From NCBI RefSeq assembly GCF_900111495.1, contig NZ_FOIU01000005.1, forward strand, positions 62,001 through 126,000: a stretch of 64,000 nucleotides of DNA, given 5' to 3'. The position numbers and the translations under genes are program-made. How positions within the stretch are numbered: the first letter of the stretch is position 1; each line of letters begins with the position of its first letter. Under the pieces are notes generated by a model, which was not told the origin of the DNA, did no database searches, and saw nothing but the letters and a program-made list of their open reading frames with translations. This DNA is from Chryseobacterium wanjuense. Lineage in GTDB: Bacteria; Bacteroidota; Bacteroidia; Flavobacteriales; Weeksellaceae. Positions 56,523 through 64,000 of this stretch are shown piece by piece.

Positions 56523-57539
56523 CTATTTATCTGTGCAATGAATGATTGTTGCGACGTTACTATTCTTATTAAAAGGATTTTCAGTTTGAATATATTTTTT
56601 TGATTTTTTATAGTAAAACCCAAACCATGTTAAATTCACTTTTGATTCATTAATAATTTCAATAGTGCCTACTGGTTTCTTATTATCCATATTATCCCAA
56701 ACTTCCATCTCATCTGGAAGCGGAATAATAGGTGGAAAGTCTGTGAAGTAAAATTCATATTTGTTAACATCTATTTTTTTAAGTTGTGCATTCATTGAAA
56801 ATCGATTTGGAATACTAAACTGAACACTTTCAAGGGTAGAAATAAAAGCAATTGTTTTATTTGAATTACAATCATCTGACCAAATACCATCAAGTTTTTC
56901 TAATGATATTGAAGTATTGACTGTATGAATTTCTGCTATGTTTACAATACTATTAGCAGGCTTAATACCCATCATTGTATTTAATTCAGCCAGTTTAGTT
57001 ATGTTCTTTTCATCATTGCCATCGCTAACAGTTTTTTCTTTAAGGAAATCCCAAGATTTCTTTTCTTTATTGTATAAATAATACGTTTTCTTGTATGGAT
57101 AGATATGATCAATATAATCACGACTTATTTTAATATATTTATAGGGCACAAATTCTGCTATGATATAGTAATTATCCAAATGAGATTCTAATTTAGGTTT
57201 AATCATTTTGTTTAAATCGTTAAAATATTTATCATCCGGGTCATCACCAGAATCTAAACCATTCTTAAAATCAAATTGGAACCATTCCTCTTGTTTTTTA
57301 ATATTTTTATTTATAAAATTCACTGTTACACTTCCAATATCTTTATTAGCAAATGTATAAATAGGGTAATCAGAATCTGGACTTAATTGATAACCGTGAA
57401 AATATCTCTTATCAAATAGATTAGGAATTATTATTTTTTCATTAAGATCATTCCTCTTATCCGTTGTCATATTTTTATCATTTTGACCTCTGCAAGTTTG
57501 TATACTCATAAGTATTAAAAGAAAAATTATATGTTTCAT
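56523..57539 (-). CDS. Candidate immunity lipoprotein 2
   Basis: A 338-residue exported protein, signal MKHIIFLLILMSIQTCRGQ with a possible lipobox Cys. No known domain. It overlaps the preceding lipoprotein gene by 4 bp and lies in an operon behind a peptidoglycan-targeting effector, where immunity proteins act in the periplasm. Confidence 0.55.
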   Translation of the reverse strand: MKHIIFLLILMSIQTCRGQNDKNMTTDKRNDLNEKIIIPNLFDKRYFHGYQLSPDSDYPIYTFANKDIGSVTVNFINKNIKKQEEWFQFDFKNGLDSGDDPDDKYFNDLNKMIKPKLESHLDNYYIIAEFVPYKYIKISRDYIDHIYPYKKTYYLYNKEKKSWDFLKEKTVSDGNDEKNITKLAELNTMMGIKPANSIVNIAEIHTVNTSISLEKLDGIWSDDCNSNKTIAFISTLESVQFSIPNRFSMNAQLKKIDVNKYEFYFTDFPPIIPLPDEMEVWDNMDNKKPVGTIEIINESKVNLTWFGFYYKKSKKYIQTENPFNKNSNVATIIHCTDK

Positions 57540-58333
57540 TTTTTATTGAGTATTAATTCAGTATTATAATTCCAATTTTTATCCGCTATTATTGGGCTTT
57601 TGATATAATATTTATTATTTTTTAAGACTAAAACGGCAAGAGTATCTATTTTTGAATGATCTGAAAAACCATCTCCTTCAATATTTTTTTCATATTTTAA
57701 GATAAGGCTGTTATTTTTTTCTTCTATTTTACATTGATCGGTAAAGTAAGTTTTATATCCTAATCCTGAAAATGTACAGCCATTCTCATTAATTTCTATA
57801 TCATATAGGATAGCCATTTCTGAAAACCCATCTAATTTTCCGTAATCAATATTAACTGAATATGTACCTTTCCAGTTAATTTGATCCTGATTTTTTATTT
57901 TAAATCTCCATGATTTTAATAACTTTTGGTCATACATTAAATTTACTGCATTATCAATCATGCTTTTTTCTACTTTCAATCCATTAATTGGAACATTTTT
58001 TTTAATATTGACAGTATCAATGATTTTATATTTTTCAACATCATCGGTCTTTAATAACCTTTCTAATGAAAAAACATATTTTTTATTATGTATATTTTTA
58101 TATATACTATAAGAAATACTGTCTATAGTTGTTTCATCACTTTTGATGAATTCATAATCGTTGAATTCATCACCTGAAAAGAAAACTTTCCCTATAAAAA
58201 TCTCGTTCGACTTCTTTTCAATATGTGATAAACTTACTTTATTTTTATCTGGAATTTCTTCTTTTTGTCCCTTACAATTAATTATAGAAGTGAAAAGAAT
58301 TACTATAAATAAATATTTAAAATTTATTATCAT
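57536..58333 (-). CDS. Candidate immunity lipoprotein 1
   Basis: A 265-residue lipoprotein (signal IVILFTSIINC, lipobox Cys 20). Beta-rich, no catalytic motif. The start overlaps the effector stop by 4 bp (ATGA-type coupling), the usual link between toxin and immunity genes. Confidence 0.58.
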   Translation of the reverse strand: MIINFKYLFIVILFTSIINCKGQKEEIPDKNKVSLSHIEKKSNEIFIGKVFFSGDEFNDYEFIKSDETTIDSISYSIYKNIHNKKYVFSLERLLKTDDVEKYKIIDTVNIKKNVPINGLKVEKSMIDNAVNLMYDQKLLKSWRFKIKNQDQINWKGTYSVNIDYGKLDGFSEMAILYDIEINENGCTFSGLGYKTYFTDQCKIEEKNNSLILKYEKNIEGDGFSDHSKIDTLAVLVLKNNKYYIKSPIIADKNWNYNTELILNKK

Positions 58334-60477
58334 GGTTGGTTTTCTCTTTTAGGATTTTTAATTACTTGTGTGTTTAATTCAGATATATGAGAAAATGGAT
58401 CTACTCTTCCTCCCGTTCTCTCTTTGGTAGTACGCACCTCAAAATGTAGGTGAACTTGATTTGGTTTTAATGCTGTTGCAGAAGACCCTGTTTTGCCACT
58501 CTTTCCAATAGAATCACCGGCTTTAACCTTGGTAGGATTACCGTCTTTATCCTTAGCATTGATTGAAATGGAGCTTAAATGAGCATAAAAAAACCAATAT
58601 GTCTTTCCATTATAATTTCCTTTAATATTTATACAGTTCCCATACGATTCGGAATAATATATTTCATTCACTTCACCATCAATACAAGCATACACTTGCG
58701 TTCCTGCTGGGGCATATAGATCAAGTCCATCGTGTTTTCCTTTTGCTCTTCCAGGGATATTGTTGCTATGTATGCTTCTCTCCGGAGCCCAATCATTATA
58801 CCATCCTCTTAATTGAGGATGATTTATAGGATGATGCCATTGGGTTTCTGAAGCTACTATTTTTTCATGTGTTGATTTTTCGTTACAAGTAAACTTTATT
58901 GCCTTATTAGTTAAACCTTCTGTAATGTATACTAGAACTTTTGTTTTAATCTCTGATTTCCATATTATTCCATCTGAGTTTATGTCTAATCCTTTATTTT
59001 GGTTATAAGAAGTTACTCTTAAATTTTTTAATTTTTCAGATTCCGAAATCCTAGTTGTTAGTTTGTCTAATGAAGACGCAAAAACTATATGTTCCTCTTT
59101 TAGAGACGAAGCGGGAAATAGAACTTGTAAATAAAAATCAACAAATTCGACTGTTTTTCCTCTTAACGGTTCAAAATATTTTTTAACATAATCTAACTGA
59201 TCAATTGCTGTCATATCTGCAAATTCTTTTACTCTTTTTAAATATGAATCTTCTTTCCGTTTTGTCTTCTTATTATACTTTTGTCCATAATAATTTTTAA
59301 CAGTTTCAACTGTAACTTCTTTTCCTAAAAGTGCTTTAGCAGTGCTAGGCATAAATTGAATTAATCCTGTACCACCGGAATTTGCCTGATTAGGAGCATC
59401 AGTTTTAAATGTTCCCCCACTTTCCCATTTAAATACAGCCATTAAATTATTTGCCATTTCAATCTTTCTCTTTTCGCCCCAAAGATCAGCACAAATTTCA
59501 ACCACCTTCTTTCTAAATTCACAACTAACCTTATCTCCCCAAATTAAATCATACTGTTTACAAAGACATTTATCATCCTTCTTCTTCTCATCAGGTTTAA
59601 ACACCGTCACCACTTTATTCCCAGTATCCACAGCAGGATTAGCTCCATATTGTCTCTTCAACTTTCCTTTAACCACAACTTCCTCGATCTCTCCGCCATC
59701 ATAAATCTCCTCATTATCAAATGGTTTCCCGCTGCTGACCGTCTGCACTTTTATATAATCAGGATTTTGAACATCTACATTTTTGCTGACGGATCTATGC
59801 TCGGCGGTTTCCACTACAACGTAATATTCATGCAGTTTGTCGTGAGTTCCGTCCATCATTGCGTTGGCAATTTCAGAAAAATCGGCATTCAGCTTAAACT
59901 CATGCCACAGAAAACCTTTTTTATTCAGGGCTTTTGTGATTTGTGCGACCAGATTGTTTTTATTTTTCAGACTGTGGCCTCCGCCATCTGCATCATCTTC
60001 GTAAAGACTTAGCTTTACCATTTCATCCTGCATATTGTGGGTATAGACTTTCACTTTTATGGTTTGCCCGTACTTCATCACCGTATCTTCCTTGATAGGA
60101 GAATCATCAATCTTGAAAAGTTCAACTCTCGTTATTTTCTTTTCCAATCCGGGCAGAACTTTAATTCTTAATCCGGGAGGAATACGTTTTTCAGCTTCAT
60201 AAATAAAAGCTTCCAGCATGAGTTCGCTTCCCACCAACGATTGTTTTGTGACGGTAAGCGGAATTCGGTGTCCTATTTTTTTGGGTGCTCCGGCTCCGGG
60301 TTTCAGTTCGCGCCAGTTATCATGCTGATCAAAATCCAAAGCATAGAGTTTCCATCTTGCCTGGCTTACTTTTTCTCTATCATCAAGGTCATAAATTCTG
60401 CTCACTTCATAATAAGCCGTCTCACCAAGCCGAATCTCGGAAGGACCTTTGATCTGTGAAATACCTTTTTTGCTCAT
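58330..60477 (-). CDS. T6SS-associated effector: lysozyme-like plus M23 peptidase
   Basis: A 715-residue modular protein. Residues 1-240 are beta-rich repeats (PSEIRLGETAYYEVS), a likely delivery or Ig-like region. A lysozyme/transglycosylase-like domain follows at about 300-440, with candidate catalytic Glu 352 in KWESGGTF and GTGLIQFMPSTAKAL typical of Slt-type folds. An M23 endopeptidase domain sits at about 570-695 with H582/D586 (KHDGLD), H633 and H676/H678 (VHLHFE). No signal peptide, fitting contact-dependent delivery. It is encoded between a PAAR-like gene and two lipoproteins. Confidence 0.82.
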   Translation of the reverse strand: MSKKGISQIKGPSEIRLGETAYYEVSRIYDLDDREKVSQARWKLYALDFDQHDNWRELKPGAGAPKKIGHRIPLTVTKQSLVGSELMLEAFIYEAEKRIPPGLRIKVLPGLEKKITRVELFKIDDSPIKEDTVMKYGQTIKVKVYTHNMQDEMVKLSLYEDDADGGGHSLKNKNNLVAQITKALNKKGFLWHEFKLNADFSEIANAMMDGTHDKLHEYYVVVETAEHRSVSKNVDVQNPDYIKVQTVSSGKPFDNEEIYDGGEIEEVVVKGKLKRQYGANPAVDTGNKVVTVFKPDEKKKDDKCLCKQYDLIWGDKVSCEFRKKVVEICADLWGEKRKIEMANNLMAVFKWESGGTFKTDAPNQANSGGTGLIQFMPSTAKALLGKEVTVETVKNYYGQKYNKKTKRKEDSYLKRVKEFADMTAIDQLDYVKKYFEPLRGKTVEFVDFYLQVLFPASSLKEEHIVFASSLDKLTTRISESEKLKNLRVTSYNQNKGLDINSDGIIWKSEIKTKVLVYITEGLTNKAIKFTCNEKSTHEKIVASETQWHHPINHPQLRGWYNDWAPERSIHSNNIPGRAKGKHDGLDLYAPAGTQVYACIDGEVNEIYYSESYGNCINIKGNYNGKTYWFFYAHLSSISINAKDKDGNPTKVKAGDSIGKSGKTGSSATALKPNQVHLHFEVRTTKERTGGRVDPFSHISELNTQVIKNPKRENQP

Positions 60478-60498
60478 TCGTGTTTTTAATTTTCAGAT

Positions 60499-60981
60499 TT
60501 ATATATAATCAGCTTTCTCTTCTTCCATTTCCATATTATCCGAGACTTCCGTAAAATCGATAAACGGACATGCCTCCACCAAAACCTCAGGGTTTGCATT
60601 TTTGAAATTCCCTGTAGTTACTTCACTTTTCTGTCCGTGATTGATGATGTCGATACAGTCTTTTCCGCCAATGGGGCAGGTGGCTTTACTGTCTTCCAGC
60701 AAAACTTTTCCTTTGTTATCTTCTATTACAATTTTATCGTAAAATCCGGTCCATTCCGTTACTACAGCCTGACAAGGGTTATTGTTCATTTTGGCGCAAT
60801 TTCCGAAGGTATTCTTCTCAAAAGTTTTCCCTATGTCTTTATGGGTTGCCGTCAACTTCTTTTTTCCTTCTTTATCATTGATATAGCGTTTGGTTTGGGT
60901 TTTCACCATTAATTTATCCGGCACTGTTCCAAATTTGCACTTACAGGTTGCACCCTGACATACTAAATGTTTTTCGCTCAT
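60499..60981 (-). CDS. DUF4280/PAAR-like spike protein
   Basis: A 160-residue protein starting MSEKHLVCQGATCKCKFG; a start 30 bp upstream would overlap the next gene. Paired Cys (CQGATCKC; CPIGGKDC) and the length fit DUF4280, which is PAAR-like and tips the T6SS needle in Bacteroidota. Adjacent to the effector it probably carries. Confidence 0.82.
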   Translation of the reverse strand: MSEKHLVCQGATCKCKFGTVPDKLMVKTQTKRYINDKEGKKKLTATHKDIGKTFEKNTFGNCAKMNNNPCQAVVTEWTGFYDKIVIEDNKGKVLLEDSKATCPIGGKDCIDIINHGQKSEVTTGNFKNANPEVLVEACPFIDFTEVSDNMEMEEEKADYI

Positions 60982-60982
60982 C

Positions 60983-61819
60983 TTATTTTGTGTTTGCTGG
61001 GTTGAGTTCAAAAATTATTTGTCTTTCATTTTTTTCATCATCACTGATTAAAACTACGTCTGCATTGATTGAAAAAACAGAGCCGTCTTCTTTATTAAAT
61101 TGATACACCAGTTCTGCTTTTCCCGAGCATTTTTGCTCATCAGATGCTGTAGTTTTTCTGTTATTTATCATTTGAATAAAACTTCGTGAATCCGTACATT
61201 CTCCTGAAATCTGCATCATCCATTTTCCGTTTTCCGAAAGTTTAAATTCTTTCATTGTAACGCCGAATTTCACTTTGTTTTTAAAGGGAAAAACCGGCAG
61301 GTACAAATCAAAATCCGTGTTTTTTTCTTTGATATAATCTTTAAAAGGCAAAAAATAAAGACGATAAAAAAAGCTGTTCAGAATTCTGTTTTGTATTCTG
61401 TTTTTTGATGCTAATTCATTTTCTATAGTTTTAATAATTTCCTGTGCTCCTTTTCCACTATAATATTGTAGAAATTCATTTTTAATAAAATGCCATCGGG
61501 TACGTATCTCATCTTGATTAGTGATCTGTTTTAAATTACCGTTCTCCAGCGTTTCCAGCTTCAGCGGAAAAAACATATTTCCTGTTTTCACTGAAATTTC
61601 TTCAACCAGAAAATCCGGGGATTGACCATTGATCAACATATTTTTCCTGTTTATGGAATATCTGAAAGCATCAAACCGTTCCACTTCAGCTACAAAGCTG
61701 AGGCGCGTTTTATCTTCACCATTTTCATAAATAGTTTGCATCACCTCATATTCTTTTCGGAAAGGTTTCTTTTCCAAAATAGTATTCCGACTTATTCTTT
61801 CATTAAAAGTTTCATTCAT
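60983..61819 (-). CDS. Unknown T6SS-cluster protein
   Basis: A 278-residue protein with no signal peptide or recognised domain; acidic and aromatic-rich (LPFKDYIKEKNTDFDLYLPV). It lies between the TssN-like and DUF4280 genes in one direction, so probably an accessory baseplate or adaptor component of this T6SS type. Confidence 0.55.
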   Translation of the reverse strand: MNETFNERISRNTILEKKPFRKEYEVMQTIYENGEDKTRLSFVAEVERFDAFRYSINRKNMLINGQSPDFLVEEISVKTGNMFFPLKLETLENGNLKQITNQDEIRTRWHFIKNEFLQYYSGKGAQEIIKTIENELASKNRIQNRILNSFFYRLYFLPFKDYIKEKNTDFDLYLPVFPFKNKVKFGVTMKEFKLSENGKWMMQISGECTDSRSFIQMINNRKTTASDEQKCSGKAELVYQFNKEDGSVFSINADVVLISDDEKNERQIIFELNPANTK

Positions 61820-61833
61820 CTTAAAAAACTTTT

Positions 61834-62832
61834 TTACTCCTGACTTATCATTCCGGGTTCTTCCTCAGTTTTATTATTTCGCTTTTTTTCCGTTTCCTGA
61901 TTGAATTCAAAATCCGGAGCTCTATCTGTAATTTTTTTAGATCCTTGCATCACCTCCGTTGTCCTCATACAGAAGATCACACTGTTTTCTTCGATTCCGT
62001 TCATATAAAGGGTGAGATCGGGATCGATATATTTGGTGCTTTCATACCATTTTGGCTGTAAGAAAAATACCCAGCTGAACAGTCCGTTTTCATCCTCCGT
62101 CTGGATCTGATTTTCGGTATGCCGCTCATTGTAATCCATGATAAAACTGTAAAATAATCGTCCGAAATCTATTCTCGTAGGACCTTTTGCTCTGTATATG
62201 CTGTATTTTGAAGCATCTTTATCCTTATCCATCAAAAATGTAAAAACCACAAGATCCCTCATTTCTTCATCATCCACGCCAGCCAATTCACGGTAATTCT
62301 CCGGAAATTGCCATGTTTTATAAATTTTGGGTGGAATCTGCATTGCCCTATTGAAAGTATCATTCAAAAATGTCGGAATAAAGAAAATCATGAAGTGTCC
62401 CAACATCAGATACACCAGGTCCGGCCCATTTAAAAAACTGTAAATCAAAGAAAACGGAATGACGGCATACATCACAGAAACTAAAGCAAAAAGATATTCC
62501 GTTCCAATTTTTTTGGAATCAAACTTATTGAAAACGCTTCTGTACAAACTGCAATGAACAATTCCCAAAACCAATGAGCTGATCTGGTAAAAAATAAATT
62601 CATACAAATTATCATCCGAGAAAAGCCTGTTGTACCCAAGCAGGGCAGCTATGGCATAGACAAAGGCAAAAGCGAAAACGTATGTATAAAATTTGCTTTT
62701 ATATTTTTTCTTAAAATCAGGAGCTTTCTGACTAAAAAGCATCGTAAGGATCACGCAAAGCGCGAGAACAATAAAAATCATCACCAGAAGCTTCGGATCC
62801 AGAAGGTTTATAAAATATTTTTTAAATCTCAT
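61834..62832 (-). CDS. tssN: TssN family T6SS membrane protein
   Basis: A 332-residue protein: about five to six membrane helices over residues 10-160 (LLVMIFIVLALCVILTML; YTYVFAFAFVYAIAALLG; MLGHFMIFFIPTFLN) and a C-terminal soluble domain (QFPENYRELAGVDDEEMRDL). Matches TssN, specific to the Bacteroidota T6SS. Confidence 0.75.
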   Translation of the reverse strand: MRFKKYFINLLDPKLLVMIFIVLALCVILTMLFSQKAPDFKKKYKSKFYTYVFAFAFVYAIAALLGYNRLFSDDNLYEFIFYQISSLVLGIVHCSLYRSVFNKFDSKKIGTEYLFALVSVMYAVIPFSLIYSFLNGPDLVYLMLGHFMIFFIPTFLNDTFNRAMQIPPKIYKTWQFPENYRELAGVDDEEMRDLVVFTFLMDKDKDASKYSIYRAKGPTRIDFGRLFYSFIMDYNERHTENQIQTEDENGLFSWVFFLQPKWYESTKYIDPDLTLYMNGIEENSVIFCMRTTEVMQGSKKITDRAPDFEFNQETEKKRNNKTEEEPGMISQE

Positions 62833-62854
62833 TTGTGCTGTGTATTTGTGTTTT

Positions 62855-63790
62855 TTAAATTCTTGTATTATAGCCTAAAACAGGGCTTTCAGAAATATCA
62901 AATTCAAAATCCTGCTTTTCTTTGGGTAAGAGAATAATGGTTTTTATCTCCACTTCTATCGGGAAAAAATGATCATAAAACATTTCAACAAACTTTTTTT
63001 TCTTCCCTTCATGGATATAGTCTGTAAACGACGAATTTTTCAATGGCCCGATACTGATATCCAGATGATTGGAATAATCATCATAGGTAGTTCCGGCAAT
63101 AAGATCCAGCCCCAGTCTGCTCATTCCCAACTCGGTATTCTGCTCTTCATCCGAATATTTATGATGCCCTTTGTACGAAATATGTACATCTTCTTCCAAT
63201 AAAAGCGAAAGAATATTGCACGTCTGCTCAATATCACCTACAATTCTGTAAGAGAAAGGCAGCAATCGTATAAATTTAGAAACCAAAAGCGCAGGAAAAT
63301 CCCTATCGATTCCCCAAAAATCATAAAACATCTGCGGAACGAGATGACTGTTTAATTCAAATAAAAAACTGTCTTCAAAATGTTCCACCTCCACTCCATA
63401 GCTGAACAATTCATTTTCAAAAGGCTGAAAAAAACTGCGCGCCGCTTTCTGCTGCTTTTTCTGCACCTGATATTCTTTGATCATGACGTCTACATCCTTA
63501 TTAAGAGCGTCATTCTTGGTATCATGGGTCAGGTTTTCCGGAAGCATATCATAAAAACTGTCCCGGGAAAGATTGAGCTGCAGGGTTTGCTGATCGTTAT
63601 ATTCATGATCCAGAATTTCACTTTCAAGAATATCAAAACGGTAGGCTCTGGAGAATTGCCCTTCATGTTGAGTCACATACTGATTTTCATCAATCTTGTG
63701 ATTTTTAAGCAAATCATTAATGATAACTTCAGCTTTAATATCATACTTTAAAGCATCAATCTGACTGGCGATATATTCTAATTTTTCCAT
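62855..63790 (-). CDS. TssG-like T6SS baseplate protein
   Basis: A 311-residue protein. Its C-terminal run (MSRLGLDLIAG, then HLDISIGPL, then VEMFYDHFFPIEVEIKTIIL) follows the TssG pattern (RLG..LG.., F.L.LGPL), and NLSRDSFYDMLPENL is in the N-terminal half. In this T6SS type TssG joins the baseplate wedge. The neighbour at 63797 overlaps its promoter side. Confidence 0.65.
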   Translation of the reverse strand: MEKLEYIASQIDALKYDIKAEVIINDLLKNHKIDENQYVTQHEGQFSRAYRFDILESEILDHEYNDQQTLQLNLSRDSFYDMLPENLTHDTKNDALNKDVDVMIKEYQVQKKQQKAARSFFQPFENELFSYGVEVEHFEDSFLFELNSHLVPQMFYDFWGIDRDFPALLVSKFIRLLPFSYRIVGDIEQTCNILSLLLEEDVHISYKGHHKYSDEEQNTELGMSRLGLDLIAGTTYDDYSNHLDISIGPLKNSSFTDYIHEGKKKKFVEMFYDHFFPIEVEIKTIILLPKEKQDFEFDISESPVLGYNTRI

Positions 63791-63796
63791 GTCTTT

Positions 63797-64000
63797 TTAC
63801 TTTAAACGTCCTGCTGCGATATATCTCAGCTGAAAATATTCATCATTAAAATTATAGATGTTCAGGCCTTTTGAAGTGCAGGCTACAATCCTGTCGTTGC
63901 GAAGATAAATCCCGACATCTGAAATAGGATGTGTTTTATCATATCTGAAAAATAAGATATCGCCTTCCTGCAAAAAAGTTCTTCCCGTAAAAAGCTGGAT
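63797..64000 (-). CDS. NlpC/P60-like protein, C-terminal part (cut by window edge)
   Basis: The last 67 residues of a protein running in from the right edge: LQEGDILFFRYDKTHPISDV then GIYLRNDRIVACTSKGLNIY. The G-D-I-L-F-F and V-G-I-Y-L elements are those of NlpC/P60 folds, but the residue before VGIYL is Asp, where peptidases have the catalytic His. The full protein may therefore be an inactive, structural member of the T6SS. Confidence 0.6.
   Translation of the reverse strand: MQLFTGRTFLQEGDILFFRYDKTHPISDVGIYLRNDRIVACTSKGLNIYNFNDEYFQLRYIAAGRLK

Overview
The window looks like a chromosome segment of a Bacteroidota bacterium of the family Weeksellaceae, close to Chryseobacterium. The evidence is an AT-rich sequence, -7 boxes of the Bacteroidota form TAnnTTTG, a secreted protein that begins its mature part with QVGIGT, membrane TPR regulators with a C-terminal HTH, and a Bacteroidota-type type VI secretion locus (TssN, DUF4280/PAAR-like). 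The genus is inferred from overall resemblance.

1-9.8 kb is mixed chromosome: an HTH gene pair, a secreted surface protein, a TPR/AraC membrane regulator, an M23 peptidase, an Rrf2 regulator with its NAD(P)-binding target and two matching operators, a lipoprotein, an FKBP isomerase and a catalase-related protein. 9.9-16 kb is a tellurite-type (Ter) stress operon: HAD hydrolase, phosphoribosyltransferase-like protein, TerD, TelA, an unknown protein, a second TerD and TerC. 16.4-20.7 kb holds an EF-G paralogue behind a 28-codon leader ORF and terminator, then a SulP transporter. 21.3-27.6 kb holds a second copy of the HTH pair and two large TPR-membrane-HTH regulators. Each regulator is preceded by a conserved promoter and a tandem array of short hairpin or peptide units; a third, decayed array follows.

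27.6-43.7 kb is the most striking part, a large RNA-biology island. It carries a Ro60-like TROVE/vWA protein, an SPFH protein, and an eight-copy tandem array of Y-RNA-like genes (27650-28746). In each copy at least one of the two stems is kept by different base pairs. Three copies contain a tRNA whose 3' half precedes its 5' half, so the acceptor stem is closed by a loop. Two more permuted tRNA mimics lie at 33079-33236, and a tRNA-like RNA with a roughly 120-nt insert lies between the Ro and SPFH genes. Three copies of one promoter box drive these units. An eight-gene RNA-repair operon follows: a YkuK-type RNase H fold, an ATP-grasp protein, a cyclic-phosphate-processing receiver, an RNA ligase, an RNase Z-like MBL protein, a metallophosphoesterase and two DEDDh exonucleases. 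Directly upstream of it is a ten-gene tRNA array interleaved with two repeat families. Ro, mimic RNAs, end-healing enzymes, ligase and spare tRNAs together suggest a response to tRNA damage.

43.7-53.1 kb holds two small ORFs and an overlapping MoxR/vWA/beta-propeller-type operon. 53.4-55.4 kb holds deoD, tatD and a second, degenerate tRNA array. 55.4-64 kb is a type VI secretion segment with TssG- and TssN-like proteins, a DUF4280 PAAR-like protein, a two-domain peptidoglycan hydrolase effector and two candidate immunity lipoproteins.
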